From contig NZ_GL890840.1 in assembly GCF_000211815.1 (NCBI RefSeq), forward strand, positions 366,141 to 430,140: DNA of 64,000 nucleotides. Direction: 5' to 3'. This DNA is from Moorena producens 3L. Lineage in GTDB: Bacteria > Cyanobacteriota > Cyanobacteriia > Cyanobacteriales > Coleofasciculaceae. The stretch's first letter is position 1; every line of letters starts with the position of its first letter. The notes beneath the pieces were generated by a model that was not told the DNA's origin, did not search any database, and saw only the letters and a program-made list of their open reading frames with translations. The translations under genes and the position numbers were made by a program. Positions 9,031 through 17,421 of the stretch are shown here, piece by piece.

Positions 9031-9127
9031 CTTGATGCAATAGCGAGTGGGGGAAACCACGGCAATAGCGAGTGGGGGGAACCCCCAAGACCGCGCTGCC
9101 TCCCCAAGACCGCGCTGCATCGCTTCT
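9031..9127. repeat. Inverted partial copy of the composite repeat found at 12738 and 13751
   Basis: Read on the minus strand this block gives AGCGATGCAGCGCGGTCTTG, then a second GCAGCGCGGTCTTGGGGG, then CACTCGCTATTGC and GTGGTTTCCCCC, the same words as in the repeat at 12738-12961. It lacks the central hairpin. Confidence 0.75.
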
Positions 9128-9205
9128 AGATTTTTAATTTTTAATTTTTAATTTTTAATTCCCCAAAGGGGTCAAAGCTAACAAGTTCTGATGGTACAAA
9201 CCCCA

Positions 9206-10291
9206 CTAAAAACCAGAATTACGGGCTTGCTCCATCAACTGCTCAGCCCTACGTCCCCACTGGGGATTACCTTGGCTATTGTAAAGGTCTCTAGCATACT
9301 GCAAGACTTCCAGAGCATCACTAAATCGGTTTTGGCGCAGAAATACTACACCAGCACCATAATAGGCATTAGCGTAGTTCGAGTTAGCTACCGCTGCTTG
9401 CTGGAAAGCTGCCAGAGCACCATCCAAATCTCTCTGATTAAATAAAATTCCCCCGATATTGTAGTGGGCTTCGGGGTATTTGGGATTGATTTTGATCGCT
9501 TGCTCAAACGCCTTTTTTGCTTCCTCCAGCTTGCCCTGTTGCCTATAAATCAGTCCCAAATGATATGCCGGTTCGGGAGCATTACGGCTAAATTCCATTG
9601 CTTGTTTAAATGATGCGATCGCTTGTGCGGGTGTTCGCAACTGGGACATAACTAGACCCATGTTATAGTGAGCAACACCCAGTTTAGGGTCAAGTTCCAG
9701 AGCTCTTTCTAGATATTCCCGTGCCTGAGACAAATTCTTTCCTTCCAACAGAGCAGCCCCTAAATTAGCAAAGGCTAGAGCAAATTTGGGATCAGTCTGG
9801 GTCGCCCGATAAAAGGCATCGGCTGATGCCTGCAATTTTCCAACCTGCCGCAATGCTAAGCCCAAGTTGTAGTGTGCTGGTGCTAGCTTGGGATTCAGTT
9901 GGGCTGCCTTTTCAAACGCCACGATCGCTTCAAGTACCTTACTCTGTTGAATTAATGCCAGTCCTTGATTAAGTTGCTCAAGGGCTGCGGGTTGAGTTGG
10001 TTTAAGTGCTGGCAGATACTGAGACTGGGCGATTTGTCTACTACTGTAACCGTAAGGGCGAGTAAGGGGATGATGTCTACTCAGTCTCTCTGGTGAATCC
10101 TTCAGATGATCTGGGTTAACCCCTAGGGCATGGGAAACTAGTGGCTGTGTCAGCACCAACAGCCAACTGACTCCTAGGCAGAAATATCCTCTGGCAGTGA
10201 CTTTTGTGTTAACAAACATTAAGTTGAGTGGGAACAAATTTTTCTTAAGATTTTTGAAACATTTTTTTTTATAGTTGTTACGTGTATTCAT
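9206..10291 (-). CDS. Exported tetratricopeptide-repeat protein
   Basis: This 361-residue protein has a basic N-terminus, a hydrophobic segment at about residues 36-56 that could be a signal peptide or anchor, a linker, then about seven consecutive 34-residue TPR units from residue ~100 to ~345. Typical TPR signatures recur: AHYNLGLAL, AFANLGAAL, AHYNMGLVM, AYHLGLIY, AHYNIGGIL and AYYGAGVVF, each followed by an A..F..A....P block. TPR arrays bind other proteins; nothing here names the partner. It is transcribed away from the EF-G-like gene across a ~300-bp spacer. A second ATG at residue 25 would remove the very basic leader while keeping the hydrophobic segment, so the start is uncertain. 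The product is likely in the periplasm or anchored to the membrane. Confidence 0.85.
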   Translation of the reverse strand: MNTRNNYKKKCFKNLKKNLFPLNLMFVNTKVTARGYFCLGVSWLLVLTQPLVSHALGVNPDHLKDSPERLSRHHPLTRPYGYSSRQIAQSQYLPALKPTQPAALEQLNQGLALIQQSKVLEAIVAFEKAAQLNPKLAPAHYNLGLALRQVGKLQASADAFYRATQTDPKFALAFANLGAALLEGKNLSQAREYLERALELDPKLGVAHYNMGLVMSQLRTPAQAIASFKQAMEFSRNAPEPAYHLGLIYRQQGKLEEAKKAFEQAIKINPKYPEAHYNIGGILFNQRDLDGALAAFQQAAVANSNYANAYYGAGVVFLRQNRFSDALEVLQYARDLYNSQGNPQWGRRAEQLMEQARNSGF

Positions 10292-10593
10292 ATTTTTTGA
10301 AAATTAGTGACCTAGAGTTATCTAACTTAACAGTTTTAGTAGTTTACATTACAAGACATTGCAAGTTCGATCTAGATCAAACCAAAATAAGTTAATCTCA
10401 CAACCAGATAACGTTGATCCCATCTCAACAAAACTTCTGCATAAACCAGTAGTCAGGAGATAAGTAGGTAGAATGATTAGGTAAGAGAACCGTTGACATG
10501 GCACTTTTTAATCAACTAACCTCCCTACCAGATCATCCCCTTCAAGCTCCGCTTCAATGCATAAGTCCAATTGAAATAATTTGGGGGTAAATT
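10292..10593. other. Divergent intergenic region (TPR gene / EF-G-like gene)
   Basis: This spacer must hold the 5' regions of both divergent genes. A promoter-like sequence for the right-hand gene is listed separately. I see no repeats or small genes in it. Confidence 0.5.
10493..10522 (+). promoter_or_regulatory. Promoter-like sequence before the EF-G-like gene
   Basis: TTGACA (10493-10498) is followed after 18 bases by TAACCT (10517-10522), about 70 bases ahead of the ATG. The -35 box is perfect and the -10 box weak. GGGGG precedes the start codon as a possible ribosome-binding site. Confidence 0.35.
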
Positions 10594-12663
10594 ATGAACG
10601 GCAAAGTGTGTAAAGCCACCCGTAATGTGGCAATTGTTGGTCCGTATCTCAGTGGTAAAACCACTCTACTCGAAAGTTTGTTGTCCGTTACTGGTAGGAT
10701 TTCTCGCAAAGGCACAGTAAAGGAAGGCAACACCGTCGGTGATAGTGCCACCGAGGCCAGGCAACGCCAAATGAGTGTGGAGGTAACTGCCGCCAGCACC
10801 GAGTATCAAGATATCTGCTTCAATTTTATAGACTGTCCCGGTTCCATTGAATTTGCTCAAGAAACCTACAACGCCTTAGTTGGTGTGGATGCGGCTGTCG
10901 TGGTTTGTGAACCAGTAAGCGATCGCGTCCTCACCCTAGCACCCTTATTCAAATTTCTCGACGACTGGGAAATCCCCCACTTAGTCTTTATTAACAAAAT
11001 GGATCGGTTTGAGTTGACCGATGATGCTAATGGTAACTCCTTACGGTCCGTCTTCGATGCCCTCAATTCCGTTTCCACTCGCCCCTTAGTACTGCACCAA
11101 TACCCCATTGGTAAGGGAGAACACCTCACCGGATTTATTGATTTAGTCACCGAACAAGCCTATCTTTACCATCCTGATGCCCCAGCTGATCCGATCCCAC
11201 TGCCAGAGTCATTGAAAGAGGCAGAACAGCAAGCACGCACAGAATTACTAGAAACCTTAGCAGATTTTGACGACCACCTCCTCGAAGAACTACTAGAAGA
11301 AATCGAGCCACCCCAAGAAGAAATTGTCCAAGACCTGAAGATGGAATTGGGGGCCGACTTGATTGTACCTGTATTTATAGGTGTTGCTCAGCAAGATTAC
11401 GGTGTTCGCCCCTTGATCGATGCCCTACTGCGGGAAGCACCAACCCCAGAAACCACCGCCGAGCGTCGGGACATTGCTGGTGATGAATCAAGCACGGTGG
11501 CACAGGTACTCAAAACCTATTACACTCCCCAAGGTGGAAAACTCTCCCTAGTGCGAGTTTGGCAAGGTAAACTAACCGATGGCATGGTCTTTAATGGTGC
11601 CCGCGCCGGAGGCTTATACCGTATGTTTGGTCACCACACTCAGTCAGTTTCCCAAGTCTCTGCTGGTGATATCATTGCCCTGGGACGCTTAGAGGGCATT
11701 AAAACTGGTGACACCCTGACCACTGATACGGGTAATCGAGAGATTAAATTACCAATAGCTGAGGCAAGCAAACCAGTCTATGCGTTAGCCATTACCCCTC
11801 AGAAGCGCAAAGATGAGGTTAAGCTGAGTGGTGCCTTAACCAAGCTGCTGGAAGAAGACCCATCTTTGGTGTGGGAACAACATGGAGACACTCACGAAAT
11901 CATCCTATGGGGACAGGGAGATATTCATCTTCAGGTTGCTCTAGACCGGATGAGCCGCAAATACAACTTACCGATGACCACTCACTTACCCCGAGTGCCT
12001 TACAAAGAAACTATCCGCAAATCCACTACCTCTCACGGGCGCTACAAGCACCAAAGTGGTGGTCATGGGCAATATGGTGATGTCTACCTTGATATCCAAC
12101 CCTTGTCTCGGGGTGAAGGGTTTAACTTCTCCGAAAGCATTGTCGGTGGGGTCGTCCCAAAGCAATATATCCCTGGTGTGGAGATCGGAGTAAAGGAGTA
12201 CTTGTCCCACGGACCCTTAGGCTTCCCAGTGGTAGATGTGGCTGTTACTCTCACCAATGGCTCTTACCACTCGGTAGATAGTTCGGAACAGGCATTTAAA
12301 CAAGCAGCACGGCTCGCTATGACCGGTGGTATGCCCAATTGTGAACCAACGTTACTTGAGCCAATTATGTCTGTTGGGGTCTATGCACCTCAGGAATTTA
12401 CCTCTAAGGTGCTGCAATTGATCACCGGTCATCGGGGTCAAATCCTCGGCTATGAGACCTGTTCTGATTGGACAGGATGGGATTGTGTCTCTGGCTATAT
12501 CCCCCAGGCAGAAATGCAAAACTTGATCATGGAATTGCGATCGCTTACTCTAGGGATCGGTTTCTTTAATTGGACCTATGACCATCTCCAGGAAGTGCCA
12601 GGTAAGCTAGCTGATCGGGTGCTGGCCACCGCTGGCAATGGAAATGGTAATGGTAAGAGCTAG
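10594..12663 (+). CDS. Elongation-factor-G-like GTPase (paralogue group)
   Basis: This 689-residue protein has the full EF-G domain order: GTPase domain with P-loop GPYLSGKT (about residues 16-23), DCPGS in place of the usual DTPGH G3 motif, INKMD as G4, then domain II, domain III (about 400-475), domain IV starting near VPYKETI, and the EF-G C-terminal alpha/beta domain (LEPIMSVGVYAPQEFTSKV). The unusual P-loop and the missing His of DTPGH mark the EF-G-like side branch and not the main translocase. That His activates the catalytic water in canonical EF-G, so hydrolysis may work differently. Members of this side group have poorly defined roles in translation. The C-terminus ends in a low-complexity Gly/Asn run. 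The gene looks monocistronic, with a repeat-filled spacer after it. Confidence 0.9.
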   Translation: MNGKVCKATRNVAIVGPYLSGKTTLLESLLSVTGRISRKGTVKEGNTVGDSATEARQRQMSVEVTAASTEYQDICFNFIDCPGSIEFAQETYNALVGVDAAVVVCEPVSDRVLTLAPLFKFLDDWEIPHLVFINKMDRFELTDDANGNSLRSVFDALNSVSTRPLVLHQYPIGKGEHLTGFIDLVTEQAYLYHPDAPADPIPLPESLKEAEQQARTELLETLADFDDHLLEELLEEIEPPQEEIVQDLKMELGADLIVPVFIGVAQQDYGVRPLIDALLREAPTPETTAERRDIAGDESSTVAQVLKTYYTPQGGKLSLVRVWQGKLTDGMVFNGARAGGLYRMFGHHTQSVSQVSAGDIIALGRLEGIKTGDTLTTDTGNREIKLPIAEASKPVYALAITPQKRKDEVKLSGALTKLLEEDPSLVWEQHGDTHEIILWGQGDIHLQVALDRMSRKYNLPMTTHLPRVPYKETIRKSTTSHGRYKHQSGGHGQYGDVYLDIQPLSRGEGFNFSESIVGGVVPKQYIPGVEIGVKEYLSHGPLGFPVVDVAVTLTNGSYHSVDSSEQAFKQAARLAMTGGMPNCEPTLLEPIMSVGVYAPQEFTSKVLQLITGHRGQILGYETCSDWTGWDCVSGYIPQAEMQNLIMELRSLTLGIGFFNWTYDHLQEVPGKLADRVLATAGNGNGNGKS

Positions 12664-12737
12664 GTTAATCCTGTTAGGTAAGCATTCAGCCGTCAGCCTA
12701 ATGCCGTCAGCTTATTTTATTCAAAAGCACCTCAAGT

Positions 12738-12961
12738 AGCGATGCAGCGCGGTCTTGGGGAGGCAGCGCGGTCTTGGGGGTCCCCCCCATGAGCGACTGC
12801 CGTGGTTTCCCCCGGAAACGAAACCTTAGACAGGCTCGCCTTTATGGTTGGTAGGCTATGCAGATGCATGGTTAAAACTTATTGATTAAGGCGAGCCTGT
12901 CTTACGGTAACTATCGCCAAAGGCGACGCTTCGCGAACAAACCACTCGCTATTGCATCAAG
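12738..12961. repeat. Composite interspersed repeat, copy 1, with 15-bp hairpin arms
   Basis: The copy starts with AGCGATGCAGCGCGGTCTTG, contains GAAACCTTAGA, then arm AGACAGGCTCGCCTT (12828-12842) and its exact complement (12888-12902), then TTACGGTAACTATCGCC and GCGACGCTTCGCGAAC. Copy 2 at 13751-13971 has the same flanks but different arm sequences that still pair perfectly. Confidence 0.85.
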
Positions 12962-13162
12962 ACAGCCTGCGCTATGGGGATAATCTGTTCCGGTAGCGTG
13001 GCCACAGACCCAAAGCTGATACGCGACACGCTGATAGCTGTTGGCGTAGCCTGGGCGTAGCGCATATGCTTACCCTGTTAGGGGTTAGGTTAATGGTTAA
13101 TGGTTAATAGTTAATCGTTAATGATTTTATTACTTAAAGCCTAAAGCAATCATTCCTAATCC
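12962..13162. other. Repeat-derived spacer
   Basis: This stretch contains GGCGTAGCCTGGGCGTAGCGC-like words, AGCTGATACGCGACACGCTG, and a TTAATGGTTAATGGTTAATAG tandem tract near 13090-13120. No gene is seen. Confidence 0.4.
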
Positions 13163-13402
13163 CTAGCGATAGGCTATCCGCTGGAGTTTTTCAAAAATAA
13201 AGGGAACTATCAAAATCAGTAGTTTGATTGGCCAAGGAACAAAAAATAGGCTGACAAACAGACACAGTAAGGCTGTTATAGCTGCAGCCACTTTGACGAT
13301 TTCTTCAGTAGTCTTAACGCAAAGGTAAATGGCTACTGAGGCGATCATCAAAGTTATCGATAATGGGATAATCATAATTATTACCTCAACATTTTCCGCC
13401 AT
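13163..13402 (-). CDS. Small membrane protein, function unknown
   Basis: This 79-residue frame contains two long hydrophobic stretches (about residues 8-28 and 36-68) separated by a short polar turn (CVKTTEEIVK), and ends with a basic tail (EKLQRIAYR). This is the layout of a two-helix membrane hairpin. The hydrophobic pattern and charge distribution look like a real protein and not a repeat shadow. AGGT lies a few bases before the ATG at 13402; an internal ATG at 13375 would also keep both helices. It is flanked on both sides by repeat copies. I do not recognise the family. Confidence 0.5.
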   Translation of the reverse strand: MAENVEVIIMIIPLSITLMIASVAIYLCVKTTEEIVKVAAAITALLCLFVSLFFVPWPIKLLILIVPFIFEKLQRIAYR

Positions 13403-13750
13403 AATTACCTAACCTAGCATCAGGGTTATGGAAAACATAGCAGTTGAGTCAGGTCGCCCCGTCTAGGCAAGAGGGGGGTGCTGACCATCCAACACTGCCA
13501 ATTAGCAGAACTTGATCCCAGATTATTCTCCTAGAGACTACACGATTGAGAATGGGATTTTCGGATACTGACCTAAATTTTCCAACCTTGGGGTTCGTTT
13601 GATTCACCTCAAGACTGAAGTTCCCCCAAAGTTTGAACTACTCGAAACCTCAATCCCAATCTCTGTGGTGTTTCTAGATTATGATGTACTTACTGCTACT
13701 GGGTACAGTCTTATTCAGAATGCTCACAACGTTCAACTGAAGGGCTATGA

Positions 13751-13971
13751 AGCGATGCAGCGCGGTCTTGGGGAGGCAGTGCGGTCTTGGGGGTTCCCCC
13801 GGAGACGAAACCTTAGAGAGTGGAGCCTTTAATGTCAGCAGGTTATGCAGAAAAGGGTTAAATATTTTTTAATAAGGCTCCACTCTCTTACGGTAACTAT
13901 CGCCAAAGGCGACGCTTCGCGAACAAACCATGAGCAACTGGCGTGGTTTGCCTCATGAGCGACTGCATCAA
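13751..13971. repeat. Composite interspersed repeat, copy 2, with covarying hairpin arms
   Basis: The flanks match copy 1 at 12738 closely. The arms here are AGAGAGTGGAGCCTT (13815-13829) and its exact complement at 13874-13888. Six or more arm positions differ from copy 1, and each change is compensated on the other arm. Confidence 0.85.
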
Positions 13972-13990
13972 GAAGCGATTTGGTTCTCAT

Positions 13991-14123
13991 ATCATGTCCG
14001 GATAATTAGTAATCAAAAACCATCTCCGATGAAACCTTACTCCTTTACTTCTGCCTTCTGCCTTCTGCCTTCTGCCTTCGATTCGGCCAAGCGTGTAAGT
14101 ATTCAACCGGAGATGATATCAAA
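13991..14123. repeat. Shared repeat block with CTTCTGC heptamers (pair with 37872-38001)
   Basis: CCGGATAATTAGT, GAAACCTTACTCCTTTACTT, a run of CTTCTGC heptamers and GTGTAAGTATTCAAC occur in the same order at 37872-38001. Both copies end in a GATATCA/GATATTA-like word. Confidence 0.75.
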
Positions 14124-14219
14124 TAAAAATGCAACCAGTGCCTATAGTTGCATTATATTCCAATTCCCGACACACTTCAAGAACCAACATGGGTACACAA
14201 TTTCAAGGCTCAATCACGC

Positions 14220-15035
14220 TTATCCCTTATGGGGAGAGCCTTTCAATGGCATAGTAGTATAAACGAACGGGGGAACTTCAGTCACAATCTCTGAATCATG
14301 GCCTGAGATCGCTAATTCGAGTTTTTGCGAGCAGCGGCTAGGCAATTCCAGTAGGCGCATGAATTCCTGATCTTTCTGCCCATACGGCTCCCCTCGGTAA
14401 ACGACATCACCATAGGCACTCCAGTTAGCAATGGTAGTGAAGGCGGCATCTGCCAGTTCTGGAGTGGATGCAGAGTTTTGCCATAGTTCTGGCACCACTG
14501 GAGGGACGATAGGCAACCAGTCTTGGCCATCAGTTGGAATCTTACAATCGGAGTGTCCGATGTTAGTACCATAGCTAAAGTAGAGGTGATAGTCATTGCG
14601 CCCCTCCACAGCGAACTTTCCAATTTGGGTAAAGAATGGATCCATATCAATTAATACCCGGCGCTTACAGATACGGAACTCGGGTAACCAGCAAACCCCA
14701 CCGATATTCAACAGCAGATCAGCGGCTCCCAGTATTCGCTTCACTTCTTCCCACTCTGCACCATAGACAGTTCCTGTATCACGATTCACGTAGCACGCCG
14801 TAACATCTGCGCCATAGCTGTTTATTAACTTCTGTACTATACGCAGACCGGCCTTTGGCTCGTCACTGTAATCGCGGGTGACCGGGTCATAACAAGATAG
14901 GAGCCAACCGCTCTCCTCCAGCTAGAGGACATCGTATCCCAAGCGATTCAGACCCAATAAATAATGAAAATAGGCGAGTATATTTCCGGCAACTGGATGT
15001 CGGATCATATAGCCACAGACAACAATGCTTGACAT
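14220..15035 (-). pseudogene. Decayed CgeB-like glycosyltransferase paralogue
   Basis: Reading from ATG 15035 gives MSSIVVCGYMIRHPVAGNIL, clearly homologous to the N-termini of the four CgeB-like genes at 20.3-26.3 kb. The frame is broken at GYDVL-stop-LEES, where the paralogues have an aromatic or hydrophobic residue before LED/VED (TAG at about 14921-14923). It continues in frame to ...QKLELAISGHDSEIV and then runs into unrelated sequence ending at 14220. About 120 C-terminal residues, including the nucleotide-sugar half, are missing. It is the last gene of the long minus-strand glycosyltransferase locus, 102 bp downstream of a GT2. Point nonsense plus terminal loss indicates a dead copy. 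Confidence 0.8.
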
Positions 15036-15137
15036 TAGAACTCTTAGAAAAGCATTTAAGCTACACTAAGTAGAAAATATATTAATCATAACATTTATTA
15101 ATTATAAAATCAAGTTGCTTTTCCAAAATTTAAAATT

Positions 15138-16331
15138 TCAAGATGATATTCCCCTATCAAGTGCTGGGTTTACTCTCTCATCAAGCCACTGATTCTTTAT
15201 TCTGGGTTTGAGGTCAAACACGACAATCAATTCACTTTGGTACGTACAGGTTAAATTTGAACAAAGATAGTCATAAAACTGGGCATAATGTTCTAACCAC
15301 CAAAAGGCGGACCAGGCAAAAACTATCTTCTTTGCTCCGGCCTCACGTAATCGCTCTAATTCCTGAATGGCGACTTCATCATTTGTAGGATATCCCCAGT
15401 ATTTTCCTTCTTTCTCAAGAAAAGGGATAGGATGGCGAAAGGAAGTGACTTCCATTCCCCAAATAGCATCATCCACAAGCACAAATGGTTCTCTTTCCGG
15501 AATGAGTTCATCGATTTTTTGAACAGCACGATTAAGTCTGTACCACCATGAATTGGCGAGCCAATCACTTAAATCTACAGATATTCCCATATCCTTACAA
15601 AACTGGCTTAGAATCGGGAAGTAATGATTACAAAATCTCAGCTGAAATTTAAGTTTTTCATCAAAACTCATGGTTTGCCAATAGTTTTTTACATGTATTC
15701 GATAGTAACTTTGGGGACTTTTTATTGTTTTAATAAGACCAAAAAAAGGAGCTGCTTCAAAAAGATAATTGTCGGCTGCCAATCGAAGTTTATCTTGATC
15801 CATAGGGAGGATTTTATTCAGAAATGTCCTAGACCAGGCATTACCACTGGTAGGAGGCCAAACATAGTTTGTTGGGCCTTGTTTTATTACGGCTTCACGC
15901 AAATTACCCTCTGGCATAGAACTTACTTTATCTGGTTTAGTTCGATTTTGAAGTCTGCCTTGTGCATCAATGATGGATAAGGGCCATTGGACCTTAACTA
16001 CCTCAGGATCTTCAAAAAAGGGAAGAGCATTCTCGACAGCCGTCGGCAATAGCATATCATCAGCATCTAAAAAAATGATTACGTCTCCACGGCTTTGGGC
16101 AAACCCCGAATTGAAAGCAGAAGCTTGCCCTTGATTGTTTTGAAATACTGGAGTGACATACTCTCCGTAAGAAGAAATTATTTCACGAGAGTTATCGGTC
16201 GAACCATCATCTACGACTACAACTTCTGTGTTGCCGAAGCTTTGATTCAAGGCACTGTCGATGCACTGTCTCAGAAAGCGACCATAATTATAGTTATTAA
16301 TAACGATACTTGCCAACAATGGTTTACTCAT
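15138..16331 (-). CDS. GT2 glycosyltransferase with shared C-terminal module
   Basis: This 397-residue protein starts at ATG 16331, preceded by AGGAAG; a start at 16358 would overlap the upstream gene. Residues ~5-110 form a GT-A family 2 domain with IVINNYNYG, VVVDDGSTDNS and FLDADD (the metal-binding DxD). A middle helical part follows (to ~285). The last ~95 residues form the module seen in three other proteins of this locus: PFVLVDDAIWG, PFLEKEGKYWG, AIQELERLREAGA, FAWSAFWWLEHY and LIVVFDLK. GT2 enzymes transfer a sugar from a nucleotide donor, here probably in the cytoplasm because no membrane segment is visible. The gene follows the GT4 gene by 10 bp and is probably in one operon with it. 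Confidence 0.88.
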   Translation of the reverse strand: MSKPLLASIVINNYNYGRFLRQCIDSALNQSFGNTEVVVVDDGSTDNSREIISSYGEYVTPVFQNNQGQASAFNSGFAQSRGDVIIFLDADDMLLPTAVENALPFFEDPEVVKVQWPLSIIDAQGRLQNRTKPDKVSSMPEGNLREAVIKQGPTNYVWPPTSGNAWSRTFLNKILPMDQDKLRLAADNYLFEAAPFFGLIKTIKSPQSYYRIHVKNYWQTMSFDEKLKFQLRFCNHYFPILSQFCKDMGISVDLSDWLANSWWYRLNRAVQKIDELIPEREPFVLVDDAIWGMEVTSFRHPIPFLEKEGKYWGYPTNDEVAIQELERLREAGAKKIVFAWSAFWWLEHYAQFYDYLCSNLTCTYQSELIVVFDLKPRIKNQWLDERVNPALDRGISS

Positions 16332-16341
16332 AGTTTTCTTC

Positions 16342-17376
16342 CTAAACCAGTGATTCATAAAGTGCTAAATAGTCATCTACCATCCGCTTAACGCTAAACC
16401 GCTGCATGGCGTGTTCTCTGACAGTACGGCGATCTAGGGACATGGCGCGGGATATTAGGGGGATCAATTCCTCCACTGACTCTGCATAAAAGCCAGTTTT
16501 GCCTAAGTCAATCACTTCAGCCACCGAGCCTTTTCGGCAAGCGATCACAGGTGTCCCACAAGCCATCGCTTCAATCATCACTATCCCAAAGGGTTCAGGC
16601 CATTGAATAGGGAAAAGAAATGCAGCCGCATTTTTGAGGAGATCCACTTTTTGGTCGTGATTTACGGGACCAAGATAAATAACATTGTCACCATCAATCA
16701 AGGGCTTAATGTTATCCACAAAGTATTGATTTTCATCGGCATTCATGGGTTCACCGGCTAGGACGATCGGCAAACCGACTTCTTTAGCAATCTGGATAGC
16801 ACCCAGCGGATTCTTATTTGACGACATTCGTCCTAAGAAAGCCAGATATTTTCCAGATTGTATCGAGAGTTCAAAACGGTCAAAGTCACAGGCGTTATAG
16901 ATGACTCGAATATTTTTGCGATTTTCAGGAGGAATGGTTGCTATCTGATCGTAGCTGCGAAATGTAACATTCACATCAGGATAGCGACTTAATACCCATC
17001 GATCGTCTACTGTCACTGCGGACCCAACTGAGTAAAGGATTGGGGTTTTAGAAAGCGCCATAAAGGGAATCCAAGCACACCCAAGGTGACAATGAATGAG
17101 ATCGAAAGAATTCCCCTCTCGAATCGCCGAGCTAAGGCTAGCATTGACGTAATATTCGTATTGATAGGCTTCACCTTTTCCCATTGTATTGACTAAGTTG
17201 GATTCACAAATAGGTCGCAGCTTTGCACTGGTTTGAGAATCTCCCGTAGCAAATAGAGTTACGTCGTGACCACGACTCACAAGCTCCTCTGTGAGCAAAT
17301 GCACTATCAGTTCTGTCCCCCCGTAGGTAGAGGGGGGAACGCTAGTCCACAGCGGTGCAACTTGAGCAATGCGCAT
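16342..17376 (-). CDS. GT4 family glycosyltransferase
   Basis: This 344-residue GT-B enzyme begins MRIAQVAPLW and has the N-terminal signature PPSTYGGTELIVHLL near residue 15. FLGRMSSNKNP opens the donor-binding half, and the EX7E motif lies in EPFGIVMIEAMACGTPVIAC (about residues 262-281). Length and motif spacing are normal for GT4 retaining glycosyltransferases, and they resemble the cyanobacterial enzymes that act on small sugars or polysaccharide intermediates. There is no membrane segment. It is the only GT4 enzyme in the locus and lacks the C-terminal module found in its neighbours. It lies 45 bp after the PP-loop gene and 10 bp before the GT2 gene, consistent with one transcript. Confidence 0.93.
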   Translation of the reverse strand: MRIAQVAPLWTSVPPSTYGGTELIVHLLTEELVSRGHDVTLFATGDSQTSAKLRPICESNLVNTMGKGEAYQYEYYVNASLSSAIREGNSFDLIHCHLGCAWIPFMALSKTPILYSVGSAVTVDDRWVLSRYPDVNVTFRSYDQIATIPPENRKNIRVIYNACDFDRFELSIQSGKYLAFLGRMSSNKNPLGAIQIAKEVGLPIVLAGEPMNADENQYFVDNIKPLIDGDNVIYLGPVNHDQKVDLLKNAAAFLFPIQWPEPFGIVMIEAMACGTPVIACRKGSVAEVIDLGKTGFYAESVEELIPLISRAMSLDRRTVREHAMQRFSVKRMVDDYLALYESLV

Positions 17377-17421
17377 AATTTTTGGGGTGGGTCAACATCA
17401 GCTTAGAATTTAGTTTTAGCC

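Larger units (their letters stand above)
7597..9205. other. 1.6-kb spacer without a convincing gene
   Basis: Open frames here (for example 7796-7987 minus and 8756-8971 plus) lack family signatures and overlap repeats. The spacer holds a structured segment at about 7855-7990, a terminator-like hairpin at 8179-8214, an AT-rich perfect inverted repeat at 8632-8672, TTTAATTTTTAATTTT-type tandem tracts near 8951-8979 and 9129-9159, and a repeat at 9031-9127. The 8400-8750 part is strikingly AT-rich. Confidence 0.6.
13403..14219. other. Spacer made mostly of repeats
   Basis: No gene is called here. About 13556-13617 (TTCGGATACTGACCTAAATT...) is repeated at 41334-41390. The second composite repeat is at 13751-13971 and a further shared block is at 13991-14123. 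Open frames at 13599-13832 and 13930-14262 are made of repeat sequence and were left out. Confidence 0.6.

Noticed and set aside
13599..14262. Two plus-strand open frames (77 and 110 codons)
   Set aside because: They run through the composite repeat and the CTTCTGC heptamers and have no protein-like composition.
15624..15980. 118-codon plus-strand frame
   Set aside because: It is antisense to the GT2 gene, whose motifs are unmistakable.
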